From: Anaerosphaera multitolerans
GTDB taxonomy: Bacteria > Bacillota > Clostridia > Tissierellales > Peptoniphilaceae
NCBI RefSeq assembly: GCF_004006535.1
Contig: NZ_RLIH01000014.1
Location: 1-58,618 of the forward strand
Length of the DNA stretch: 58,618 nt
Reading direction: 5' to 3'
Below, piece after piece: positions 37,011 through 46,500 of this stretch. The position numbers and the translations under genes were made by a program. Under the pieces are notes generated by a model that saw only the letters and a list, made by a program, of their open reading frames with translations, was not told where the DNA came from and did no database searches. Each line of letters starts with the position of its first letter. Position 1 is the stretch's first letter.

Positions 37011-37901
37011 TCATTCACCTATTAGTCTTTTTTTTATTTTTATGCCCATAGTATTCTCGTCTTCCTTATATTCGCCTATACCTATAAACTTATTTTTACA
37101 GTAAAGTTTTAACATTTCAGGATTTTCAAAATTTAACTTTGTAGTTTTATAAAAAACGCCATTTATAACTTTATCATAAAATTCATCTGGATAAATAAAA
37201 CTTTCAAAGTTATAAAGGGCTTTATCTATAGGTATTAAAAATTTCTCCAATTCTTTAACAGACAAATTTTTTAAGTCGTTTTCATCAATAGAGTCTTCTA
37301 AATTAAATATTCCGGTTCTAGTTCTCTTTAATTCTACCATTGTTGCACAAGTATTTAATAAATGACCTATGTCTCTTATTAAACTTCTAATGTATGTTCC
37401 TGAAGAACATTTAACTAAAATTTTAAAAGTTTCTTTTGACATTTGCTCAATAAGAGAAATTTTTTCAATTTCAATTAATCTGGGTTTAATTTCTACTTCT
37501 ATACCCTCTCTAGCAAACTCATATAATTTTTTACCATTTACTTTTAAAGCAGAATACATTGGAGGCTTTTGATATATTTGTCCTTGAAAATTTTTCAGAG
37601 CTAAGACTACTTCCTCCAAAGATGGCACTACATCATTATACTTTATAGTTTTACCTGTAACATCTAAGGTATCAGTTTCAAATCCAAATTGAAATGTAGC
37701 TAAATACTCTTTATTATCCGAACTAATATACTGTGCTATCTTAGTTCCCTTTCCAATACAGATTGGTAAAACTCCCGTAGCTATTGGATCCAATGTTCCA
37801 GTATGTCCAACTTTTTTTATATTAAATTTTTTTCTAAATAAATACACTACATCGTGAGAAGTAATTCCTTTCGGTTTATTAAAAACGAAAACTCCATTCA
37901 T
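37011..37901 (-). CDS. truB: tRNA pseudouridine(55) synthase TruB
   Basis: It isomerises U55 of the tRNA T-loop to pseudouridine. The 296-residue protein has KPKGITSHDVV, the catalytic motif GHTGTLDPIATGVLP with nucleophile D38, and CSSGTYIRSLIRDIG. The ATG overlaps the nrnA stop in ATGA. The order rbfA-nrnA-truB-ribF is conserved in Firmicutes. Confidence 0.97.
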   Translation of the reverse strand: MNGVFVFNKPKGITSHDVVYLFRKKFNIKKVGHTGTLDPIATGVLPICIGKGTKIAQYISSDNKEYLATFQFGFETDTLDVTGKTIKYNDVVPSLEEVVLALKNFQGQIYQKPPMYSALKVNGKKLYEFAREGIEVEIKPRLIEIEKISLIEQMSKETFKILVKCSSGTYIRSLIRDIGHLLNTCATMVELKRTRTGIFNLEDSIDENDLKNLSVKELEKFLIPIDKALYNFESFIYPDEFYDKVINGVFYKTTKLNFENPEMLKLYCKNKFIGIGEYKEDENTMGIKIKKRLIGE

Positions 37902-38857
37902 TTATTTAATTCTCCAATAGCTGCCTTAATTACTTTTTCTTTTGCAGTTTCAAGAGGTAGATATATAGTAGCTCCAGCAGCTCTAATATGTCCCCCACCA
38001 TCAAAGGTTGAGGCTATATTAATAGCATTTACAAAGGATTTAGTTCTCAAGCTTAATCTTATGTTGTCTTTTTTTTCTTTTAACAAGATTGCTATCTCTA
38101 TACCTGAAATATCTCTTATAAATTCAACAATTCCATCTGCATCAGAAATCTTTGCACCTAATTTTAACATTATTTCATCACTTATAGTAACAACACCTAT
38201 TTTATTTTCTTCAAAAAGTTCAAGCGTATTTAAGGCTTTAACTAAAAGTTTTGTTTTTTCTAAGCTTCTATTTTGAAAAAGATTTATATTAATTTCACTT
38301 TTATTAATACCATAAGTCAATAATTTAGCTATTACTTCGAAAGTATAAGAAGTTACACTGTCATACTTAAAGCTACCAGTATCACTAGCAATTGCTGTAT
38401 ATAAACAAGTTGCCACTTCAGTATCAATTGGATATTTCAAATTTTCAAAAATAGTATATAAAAGCTCACCGGTTGCAGAAGCTTTAGAATTAACAATATT
38501 TAAATCAGCAAAATTAGTATTTGAAAAATGATGGTCAATATTAATAGTTGTCTCGGAATCTAAAAATAAATCTTTAACTCTGCCTAATCTGTCTAAATCA
38601 GCACAATCAAGTGCAATAAATAAATCTGACTTTAAATCCAAATTTTCACTTTTTTCTGCATATTCCAAATTAGGAAGAAATTTATTTGAATCAGGCACCT
38701 CATCATTTATTATGAGGTGCACCTCTTTATTTAAATTTTTTAAAATTTTAAACATTGCTAATAATGAGCCGATATTATCTCCGTCAGGATTAACATGAGA
38801 AGCTAAATATATATTATTTGCATTATTTATTAAATTATTTAATCTATTTATCTCCAT
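37898..38857 (-). CDS. nrnA: DHH/DHHA1 phosphoesterase NrnA (nanoRNase / pAp phosphatase)
   Basis: It degrades RNA oligomers a few nucleotides long and, in studied homologues, 3'-phosphoadenosine 5'-phosphate. Motifs are SHVNPDGDNIGS, ALDCAD, the DHH motif in IDHHFSN, and the C-terminal GGGHIRAAGA. I choose the ATG at 38857 (319 residues), with GAGG six bases upstream; an ATG four codons earlier overlaps that site. The start lies within the end of rbfA. Confidence 0.93.
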   Translation of the reverse strand: MEINRLNNLINNANNIYLASHVNPDGDNIGSLLAMFKILKNLNKEVHLIINDEVPDSNKFLPNLEYAEKSENLDLKSDLFIALDCADLDRLGRVKDLFLDSETTINIDHHFSNTNFADLNIVNSKASATGELLYTIFENLKYPIDTEVATCLYTAIASDTGSFKYDSVTSYTFEVIAKLLTYGINKSEININLFQNRSLEKTKLLVKALNTLELFEENKIGVVTISDEIMLKLGAKISDADGIVEFIRDISGIEIAILLKEKKDNIRLSLRTKSFVNAINIASTFDGGGHIRAAGATIYLPLETAKEKVIKAAIGELNK

Positions 38858-39197
38858 TGTTAACCTCATCTATAAGTTTTGCCATTTTAATTCCAAGTTC
38901 TATAGATTCATCTCCTATAAAGATTAAATCCGGCATAGCTCTTAATTTAACAGATTTAGAAAGTTCTTTCTTTATAAATCCCTTTGCATTATTTAATCCT
39001 TCTAAAACTTCATCCATTTCAACATCTGTTGAAAATATTGAAATATGAACTTTGGCAAAAGAAAGATCATTCGTTACCTCAACGTGAGAAACACTAATAA
39101 TCTCAGGAATTCTTGGGTCTTTAACTTTATTTTGAATTATATCCGAAAGTGACTTTTTGACTTCCTGTGATATTTGATAGACTCTTTTTTTATTCAT
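38844..39197 (-). CDS. rbfA: Ribosome-binding factor A
   Basis: This small 30S maturation factor has 117 residues, typical length, with the single KH-like fold (RVYQISQEVKKSLSDIIQNK, VKDPRI, VSHVEVTNDLSFAKVHISIF, MPDLIFIGDESIELG). AGGTGA precedes the ATG. It follows infB directly. Confidence 0.96.
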   Translation of the reverse strand: MNKKRVYQISQEVKKSLSDIIQNKVKDPRIPEIISVSHVEVTNDLSFAKVHISIFSTDVEMDEVLEGLNNAKGFIKKELSKSVKLRAMPDLIFIGDESIELGIKMAKLIDEVNNGDK

Positions 39198-39205
39198 ATA
39201 ATCAC

Positions 39206-41509
39206 CTAGTCTCTTTGAATTTCTTTTAAAACATAACTTTCTAAAAGATCTCCTTCTCTTATATCATTAAAGTTATCTATAGTAATTCCGCCCTCATAAC
39301 CTGTTGCTAATTCCCTAACATCGTCTTTAAATCTCTTCAAGGATCCAATTTCACCTTCATGGATTACTACATCATCCCTTAATACTTTCACCATTGACTT
39401 CCTTAGAATTTTACCACTTAGTACGTACACGCCTGCAACTATGGTATTACCGGGAAGTTTAAATGTCTGTCTTACTTCACATCTTCCCATAATTTCTTCT
39501 ACAATTGTAGGAGCAAGCATACCCTTTACTGCTGCCTCAACATCATTAATAATGTCATAGATTACTCTATAGGTTCTTACGTCTACGTCTTCTTCTCTAG
39601 CTAAATCTAAAGCATTAATATTAGGTCTTACATTAAATCCAATTACAATTGCATTTGAAGCAGATGCTAAAGTAATATCACTTTCATTTATACCACCTAC
39701 TCCAGAGTGAATTACGCTAATCTTTACCTCTTCATTATCTAATTTTAATAAAGACTGAATTAAGGCTTCAACAGAACCTTTAACATCACCCTTAACGACA
39801 AGATTGAGTTCCTTCATTTCCCCTTCTTTAATGCGATCAAAAAGATTTTCCAAAGAAACTCTATTATTTAAACTAATTCTATTCTCTCTGTTGGATTCTT
39901 TATTTTTATCTGCTATTGTTCTTGCGACTTTTTCATCCTCTACAGCATAAATTAAATCACCTGCATTTGGAACATCAGATAATCCAAGTATTACCGCAGG
40001 CATTGATGGTCCTGCTTTTTTAATTGTCCTGTTTTTGTCATCTGTCATAGCTCTAATTCTTCCGCTAGAGAAACCAGAAACCACATTATCCCCAAATCTC
40101 AATGTTCCTTTTTGAACTAAAACAGTTGCCATAGGTCCTTTTCCTTTGTCTAATTTAGCCTCAATTATGGTCCCTATAGCTCTTCTATTAGGATTTGCTT
40201 TTAATTCAAGCATTTCCGCTTCAAGTAAAATCATTTCTAAAAGTTCATCAATTCCCTCAGAAGTTTTAGCTGAAACGGGAACCATTATAGTATCTCCGCC
40301 CCAATCTTCAGCAAGTAAACCATTTTCCAAAAGCTCTTGTTTTACTCTATCAATATTAGCAGAGGGTTTATCAATTTTATTAATTGCTACTATAATAGGT
40401 ACATTCGCCGATTTTGCATGAGATATGGCCTCTAAAGTTTGAGGCATAACACCATCGTCTGCTGCAACTACTAAAATTGCAATATCTGTTATCTGAGCTC
40501 CTCTAAGTCTCATTGAAGTAAAGGCCTCATGTCCCGGAGTATCTAAAAAAGTAACTTTTTTATCATCAATATTAACAGTGTATGCACCTATATGTTGTGT
40601 AATACCTCCAGCTTCTGAAGTTCTAACATGTGATTTTTTAATCTCGTCTAAAAGAGAGGTTTTCCCATGGTCTACGTGTCCCATAACAGTAACTACAGGT
40701 GGCCTTGGTTTTAATTGGAATTCTTTATCCTCAAAATCTAATCCAAATTCTTCTTCAATTGACTTTTCTTCTTCAGGCTGAACTATATTAACTTCTTTGC
40801 CAAATTCATCAGCTATTAAAATACAAGTATCTTCATCAATTATCTCATTTTGGCTAGCCATAACTCCTAAGCCTATTAACTTTGTTATAACTTGCGCCAA
40901 AGGTACATTTAATTCATTTGCAAATTCCTTAACCGTAATTGGCATACTTAAATTAACTATAGTATCATCTCCTGTAACAACTTCTTTCTTTTCCAATCTC
41001 TTTTGAGACTTGCTTTTTTTCTTTGGTTTCTTCTTCGAGAGATCTCTTCTTGGAAGTTTTTTTTCATCAAAATCCTTCTTAGTTGAAGTTCTTTCTTTTT
41101 TAATGTCTTTCTTAACATCTGATTTATCTGAATTTTTAGGTTTCTTTTTATCTTCACTAGAGGATTTTTTTAATTGTTCTCCGCTTTTTTTATCGTGTTG
41201 GGAGTCTTTCCTTACTTTATTATCAATATCTTTTTTAGTTTTTTGATTATTTGTTGTTTTTTCTTTTTTGCTTTCTTTAGATTTCTTTTTATCTGCTAAA
41301 TTTTTATTATCTATTTCTTTTTTATTGCTGCTTGTTTTTTTAGAATCATTTGATGGTAAATATAATTTTTTAATTTTTCCCACAGTATTTTCATCTACTG
41401 TGGACATATGATTTTTAACAGCAATATCCATTTCATTTAATTTATTTATCAATTCTTTACTTGTGATTCCGACTTCTTTTGCCAGTACGTGTACTCTTAT
41501 CTTTGACAT
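39206..41509 (-). CDS. infB: Translation initiation factor IF-2
   Basis: This GTPase brings fMet-tRNA to the 30S subunit and promotes subunit joining. The 767-residue protein has an N-terminal IF2_N domain (about 1-50), a Lys/Ser/Asp-rich disordered linker (about 55-180), a second IF2_N-like domain, then the G domain with GHVDHGKT from residue 277, DTPGHEAF and NKID. Domains II-IV follow. GGAGG precedes the ATG. It is 24 bases after rnpM; the usual ylxQ gene is absent between them. Confidence 0.98.
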   Translation of the reverse strand: MSKIRVHVLAKEVGITSKELINKLNEMDIAVKNHMSTVDENTVGKIKKLYLPSNDSKKTSSNKKEIDNKNLADKKKSKESKKEKTTNNQKTKKDIDNKVRKDSQHDKKSGEQLKKSSSEDKKKPKNSDKSDVKKDIKKERTSTKKDFDEKKLPRRDLSKKKPKKKSKSQKRLEKKEVVTGDDTIVNLSMPITVKEFANELNVPLAQVITKLIGLGVMASQNEIIDEDTCILIADEFGKEVNIVQPEEEKSIEEEFGLDFEDKEFQLKPRPPVVTVMGHVDHGKTSLLDEIKKSHVRTSEAGGITQHIGAYTVNIDDKKVTFLDTPGHEAFTSMRLRGAQITDIAILVVAADDGVMPQTLEAISHAKSANVPIIVAINKIDKPSANIDRVKQELLENGLLAEDWGGDTIMVPVSAKTSEGIDELLEMILLEAEMLELKANPNRRAIGTIIEAKLDKGKGPMATVLVQKGTLRFGDNVVSGFSSGRIRAMTDDKNRTIKKAGPSMPAVILGLSDVPNAGDLIYAVEDEKVARTIADKNKESNRENRISLNNRVSLENLFDRIKEGEMKELNLVVKGDVKGSVEALIQSLLKLDNEEVKISVIHSGVGGINESDITLASASNAIVIGFNVRPNINALDLAREEDVDVRTYRVIYDIINDVEAAVKGMLAPTIVEEIMGRCEVRQTFKLPGNTIVAGVYVLSGKILRKSMVKVLRDDVVIHEGEIGSLKRFKDDVRELATGYEGGITIDNFNDIREGDLLESYVLKEIQRD

Positions 41510-41533
41510 CGAGCTACCTCCTTAAATGAGGTG

Positions 41534-41803
41534 CTAATCTTGCTTTAGTGAGTTTATCAATTCATTGTATGTTTCATCTCTTATCTCCATTTCAAAGGCA
41601 CGATTTAAAGCTTTACTTTTTATAGCTTTTTCAAGACATTCTTCATTAAAACATATATAAGCACCTCTACCATTTTTTTTACCAGTTTTATCTAAAAAGA
41701 TTTCCCCTTCTTTATTTTTTACAATCCTAATTAAATCTTTTTTTGGTTTATTTGTTCCGCACCCAATGCATTTTCTCATTGGGACTTTCTTAATTTTCGC
41801 CAT
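41534..41803 (-). CDS. rnpM: YlxR-family RNA-binding protein (RnpM)
   Basis: The 89-residue basic protein has the YlxR signature PMRKCIGC and the following KKDLIRIV, DKTGKKNGRGAYIC. The family binds RNA; in Bacillus subtilis it was reported to bind RNase P RNA. I take the ATG at 41803, with GAGG six bases upstream. It lies between nusA and infB, its conserved place. The CIGC pair and a further CFNEEC cysteine pair could bind zinc. Confidence 0.9.
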   Translation of the reverse strand: MAKIKKVPMRKCIGCGTNKPKKDLIRIVKNKEGEIFLDKTGKKNGRGAYICFNEECLEKAIKSKALNRAFEMEIRDETYNELINSLKQD

Positions 41804-41824
41804 AATTAACCTCATTCATTAAGT

Positions 41825-42997
41825 TTATTCCACGGATTCATCAATTAAATTGTCGTTATTTTCAACTTCTTTATCTTCAACATCAAGATTTTCATTTGAC
41901 AAATAGCCAAATTTCGTTTTAAACTCTTCTTCACTTATATTTTCATTTTCTAAATATTCATCAAATTGGCTATTTGATTTAATATCTATTTTCCAATTTG
42001 TTAGCTTAGCAGCTAACCTTGCATTCTGTCCTTCTTTTCCTATAGCAAGGGACAATTGATAATCTGGCACAATTACAAGTGCTGATTTTCCTTTTTCATT
42101 TATAAATACTTTTTCAACCTTTGAAGGGCTTAAAGCATTGGCTATAAATGCATCAATATCTTTTTCGTAAATTATTATATCAACTTTTTCTTCATATAAT
42201 TCATCAACAATAGCTTTAATTCGGGCTCTTTTATATCCTACACAAGCTCCTAAAGCATCTACTTCTTCATCTTTTGAAAATACAGATATTTTTGTTCTAG
42301 AACCAGCCTCTCGGGCTATAGAAAAAATTTCCACAATTCCATCTGCTATTTCGGGAACTTCTAATTCAAAAAGTCTTTTTATTAAATTCGGATGAGATCT
42401 GGAAAGCACTATTTGAGGTCCCTTAGTCGTTTGCTTTACTTCCAAAAGCAATAACTTAAACCTATTTCCCTGGTGATAATCTTCTCCTTTAATTTGTTCA
42501 GACGGTGGTAAAACTGCTTCTGTTTTTCCTAAATCAAAATAGACATTTCCATAAGCAGTTCTTTGAACCTGACCAGTAATTATTTCATTTTCTCTGTCCG
42601 TAAAGTCTTCAAAAATAACATCTCTTTCTGCATCTCTAATTCTTTGAATTACAACTTGTTTAGCAGTTTGAGCTGCTATTCTTCCAAAATTCGCCGGATT
42701 GATTTTTTGACTATATACATCTCCGACATTTAACTTTATGTCTTTCTCTTTAGCTAAAGACACCGGCATTTGTAAATTTGTATTTTCAACTTCATTATCG
42801 CCAACAATTTCTTTCAAGGCAAATACGTCAATTTGACCAGTATCTCTATCAATGTCAATTTCCACATTTTGTGATGTCCCAAAGTTTTTCCTATAACTTG
42901 AAACTAATGCAGATTCAAGAGCATCAAAGATTATCTCTTTAGAAATTCCTTTTTCTCTTTCTAATTCTTCTAAAGCTCCTATAAATTCTTCATTCAT
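41825..42997 (-). CDS. nusA: Transcription termination/antitermination factor NusA
   Basis: The 390-residue protein binds RNA polymerase and modulates pausing and termination. It has the NusA N-terminal domain (about 1-125), an S1 domain (about 135-200, IITGQVQRTAYGNVYFDLGK) and two KH domains (about 200-345: SRSHPNLIKRLFELEVPEI, ALGACVGYKRARI, SLAIGKEGQNARLAAKLT). It lacks the C-terminal acidic repeats of E. coli NusA, as is normal in Firmicutes. CGGAGG precedes the ATG. Confidence 0.97.
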   Translation of the reverse strand: MNEEFIGALEELEREKGISKEIIFDALESALVSSYRKNFGTSQNVEIDIDRDTGQIDVFALKEIVGDNEVENTNLQMPVSLAKEKDIKLNVGDVYSQKINPANFGRIAAQTAKQVVIQRIRDAERDVIFEDFTDRENEIITGQVQRTAYGNVYFDLGKTEAVLPPSEQIKGEDYHQGNRFKLLLLEVKQTTKGPQIVLSRSHPNLIKRLFELEVPEIADGIVEIFSIAREAGSRTKISVFSKDEEVDALGACVGYKRARIKAIVDELYEEKVDIIIYEKDIDAFIANALSPSKVEKVFINEKGKSALVIVPDYQLSLAIGKEGQNARLAAKLTNWKIDIKSNSQFDEYLENENISEEEFKTKFGYLSNENLDVEDKEVENNDNLIDESVE

Positions 42998-43008
42998 AAT
43001 ATCCTCCG

Positions 43009-43470
43009 TTAAAATTTAATTAACTGTCTCATAAGAGAAATTGATTTTATCGGTATATCTATAGTGTCTTCTTCATTTAAAATATAAACCGATTCGTCAT
43101 TATAATTTTCTAATATTCCTTCATAATTTTTAATTCCATTTAGAGGTGCAAAAAGTTTTATTTCAACTTCTTTTCCTAAATTTCTTCTGTAATCATCTTT
43201 AGTTTTTAAAGGTCTATCTAAACCAGGAGATGAAACTTCCAAGTAATACGGTTTTTCAATTAAATTCAATTCGTCCAATTTTTGTTCTACATCTCTGCTC
43301 ATAAAAGAACAGTCATCAAGATCAATACCATTGTCTTTATATATGAATATTGATAATAGATCATGCTTTGAACCTTCCTGATATTCAACGTCTACAACTT
43401 CATAAGATAATTTATCAGCACACTTCTTTGCTATTTCATAAACAGTATTTAATAATTCACTTTTTTTCAA
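43009..43470 (-). CDS. rimP: Ribosome maturation factor RimP
   Basis: This 153-residue 30S maturation factor is the first gene of the nusA-infB operon, its conserved place. Motifs are LEVSSPGLDRPLK and the N-terminal VVDVEYQEGSKHDLLSIFI. The start is TTG at 43470, with GGAGGTG 4-6 bases before; no ATG competes. A promoter and a hairpin lie between polC and this gene. Confidence 0.93.
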   Translation of the reverse strand: MKKSELLNTVYEIAKKCADKLSYEVVDVEYQEGSKHDLLSIFIYKDNGIDLDDCSFMSRDVEQKLDELNLIEKPYYLEVSSPGLDRPLKTKDDYRRNLGKEVEIKLFAPLNGIKNYEGILENYNDESVYILNEEDTIDIPIKSISLMRQLIKF

Positions 43471-43492
43471 ATTGCACCTCCTTTAATAAAAC

Positions 43493-43515
43493 AAGAGTGG
43501 GATTCCCCCACTCTT
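43493..43515 (-). terminator. Hairpin in the rimP leader (polC terminator or attenuator)
   Basis: The stem AAGAGTGGG / CCCACTCTT (43493-43501 with 43507-43515) has a 5-base loop and is followed on the minus strand by GTTTTATT, then the rimP ribosome binding site. It lies downstream of the rimP promoter, so it could end polC transcripts and also attenuate the operon. Confidence 0.75.
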
Positions 43516-43543
43516 AACAATGTCTTCTATAGCTTTCTATAAA

Positions 43544-43571
43544 ATTATAACACAAATTTGAAATAAATCAA
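43544..43571 (-). promoter_or_regulatory. Promoter of the rimP-nusA-infB operon
   Basis: On the minus strand TTGATT (43566-43571) and TATAAT (43544-43549) are 16 bases apart. The -35 overlaps the last codons of polC. Confidence 0.65.
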
Positions 43572-46500
43572 ATGTTAAACAGGCTTAACTGGTTACTTTT
43601 TGGTAAGTTACTTAATAGTTTATTTTCTTCTAAAATTGATACTACAGTTTTTGTTGCTTTCGTTCTTGATACAAGGTCTTCAATAGAAAGAAATTTTCCT
43701 TTCTGTCGCTCTGCTACTATGTTTTGAGCTACTGATTCTCCTAAGCCCATAAGAGCCCTAAGCGGCATTTGTACTTTTGAATTTTTAATAGTAAATTTAG
43801 AAGTTTCAGATTCATATATATTTACAGGTTCAAATTCATAACCTCTAGCAAACATTTCCAATACAACTTCCAAGACATTTATCTGTCCTTTATCTTTTGC
43901 AGTTAGCTTTTCATTCATACTTTTAATTTCACTAATTTTTTCTTTAACAGCACTAATTCCCTTCATTATTAATTCTCCGTCAAAATCTGCAAGCTTTATG
44001 GTGAAAAATGTTGCATAATAAGCTAAAGGATAGTTTAATTTAAAATATGCTATTCTAAAGGAAAGCATAACATATGCTACGGCGTGAGCCTTTGGAAACA
44101 TATATTTTATTTTTTCACAGGAATCAATGTACCAAGGAGGTAAGTCAAGATTTTTCATTATTTCTTTTTGTTCATCTGTAAGACCTTTACCCTTCCTTAC
44201 TTTTTCCATCGTATCAAAGGCCATCTTATTATCTGCTCCTGCTTGAATTAAATACAACATAATATCTTCTCTTGTAGAAATTACTGTAGATAATTCTGCT
44301 TTTCCTGCTTTTACCAATTCTTGGGCGTTATTTGTCCAAACATCAGTACCATGAGAAAGTCCTGAAATTCTAACTAGTTCTGCAAAATTTTTAGGTTTTG
44401 TTTCAATTAACATCTGTTTTACAAATCCCGTTCCGAATTCAGGAATACCCAAAGTTCCCGTTTCAGTTGAAAATATATCCTCGTTTAAATTTAAAGCATC
44501 TGCATTTGAAAATAAGGTTATTGTTTCAGAATCATCTAATGGAATCTCTTGAGAATTTATTCCTGTGAAATCTTCTAACATTTTTATAATGGAAGGTCCG
44601 TCGTGTCCTAGAATGTCCAGCTTTAATATTTTGCCATGTATAAAGTTATAATCAAAATGTGTGGTAATTACTCCCGAATTTTTATCATCTGCAGGGTATT
44701 GTATGGGTGTAAAATCAAATATATCTTTCTCTCTAGGACATATCATTACTCCGCCAGGGTGCTGCCCAGTCGTTCTCTTTACACCTATACAAGCTTTTGC
44801 TAATCTTTCAATTTCCACATTCGGTATAAATTTATCCTCAAAATATTTTTTAACAAAACCGAAGGCCGTCTTTTCAGCTACAGTACCTATAGTTCCTGCT
44901 CTAAATACATATCCCTCTCCAAACAATTCTTCAGTATATTTATGTGCAACAGGTTGATATTCTCCTGCAAAGTTTAAATCAATATCGGGTTCTTTATCGC
45001 CATCAAATCCAAGAAAAACTTCAAAAGGGATATTGTGACCATCTTTTGTCAATTTAGTACCACATATTGGACATTCCTTATCAAGTAAGTCTACACCAGA
45101 ACCAACACTTGGATCATCAATAAATTCTGAATATTTACAATTTCCGCAAACATAGTGAGGAGGAAGTGGATTTACTTCTGTAATTGAACTCATAGTAGCA
45201 GCAAAAGAAGAGCCTACCGATCCTCGTGAACCAACTAAATATCCATCATCATTGGATTTCTTAACCAGTTTTTGAGCTATTATATATAAAACAGCATAAC
45301 CATGATTTATAATAGAATTTAACTCACGTTCTAATCTTTCTTCTACAATCTTGGGCAGCTTTTCTCCGTATATTAAATGAGCTTTACTGTAACACATATC
45401 TCTTAGATCTTTTTCAGATCCCTCTATAACCGGTGAAAAAGTACCATCTGGAATTGGCTTAATATCCTCACACATTGAGCTAATAAGATTTGTATTTTCT
45501 ACTACTACCTCATAAGCTTGATCTTCTCCTAAGTATGAAAATTCTTCCAACATTTCCTCTGTAGTTCTAAAATAAAGAGATTGAGGAATTTTTGCATTTT
45601 CTGGTGGTCTTCCTGTTTGACCATTTAAAATAATCCTACGAAGAATATCATCTTTTTCATCTAAGTAAAATACATCTCCTGTAGCCACTACAGGTATATT
45701 TAATTCCTTACCTATATTGTATAATTTAATATTTATCTCTTTTAAAACATCATAATTATCCACCATATTATTAGCTATGAAATTTAAATTATTTTCTACC
45801 GGCTGTATTTCTATATAATCATAATATTTTACTATTTCTTTTATAACTTCATCATCTTCTAAATTAAAAACCGCTTTATATAATTCCGAGCTTGAATTAC
45901 CACTACCAACTAGTAACCCTTCTTTATACTTATCTAAAAGACTTCTAGGTACTTTAGCAAATCTGTTAAAATAATTCATATGAGATTCACTTACTAATTT
46001 ATATAAATTCTTAAGCCCTATTTCATTTTTAACTAAAATGGATACAGAACCCTCAAATAAAGCAGAGCTGTCAATTTTATTACAAAGTAAATTTATATCT
46101 CCAATATCTTCAATACCTTCTTCTTTTGCCAATTCCAGCATCTTTAGAAAAACTTCTGCAGTAGCTTCAGCATCATTTACAGCTCTATGAGCATTTACCA
46201 ATGTAACTCCCAATTTTTTAGACAGAGTTCCAAGATTAAATCTTTTTGTATCTTTAACTACTGCTCTTGCTAAAGAAAGAGTATCTAATACCGGAAATTT
46301 GTGATTGAAACCATACTTTCTCATATCTCTTTTAATAAAGCTCATATCAAAATTTGCATTATGAGCAACTAAAATCGAGTCTTTACAAAATTCATAAAAC
46401 TCAGGAATAACTAAATCAATAGTCGGTTCATTTGCTACAAAGGCATTACTAATACCTGTTAATTCAACCACAACTTGAGGAATAGGTATAACAGGATTTA

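Noticed and set aside
37854-38276. 140-codon plus-strand frame opposite truB/nrnA
   Set aside because: Antisense of conserved coding sequence with no motif or translation signal.
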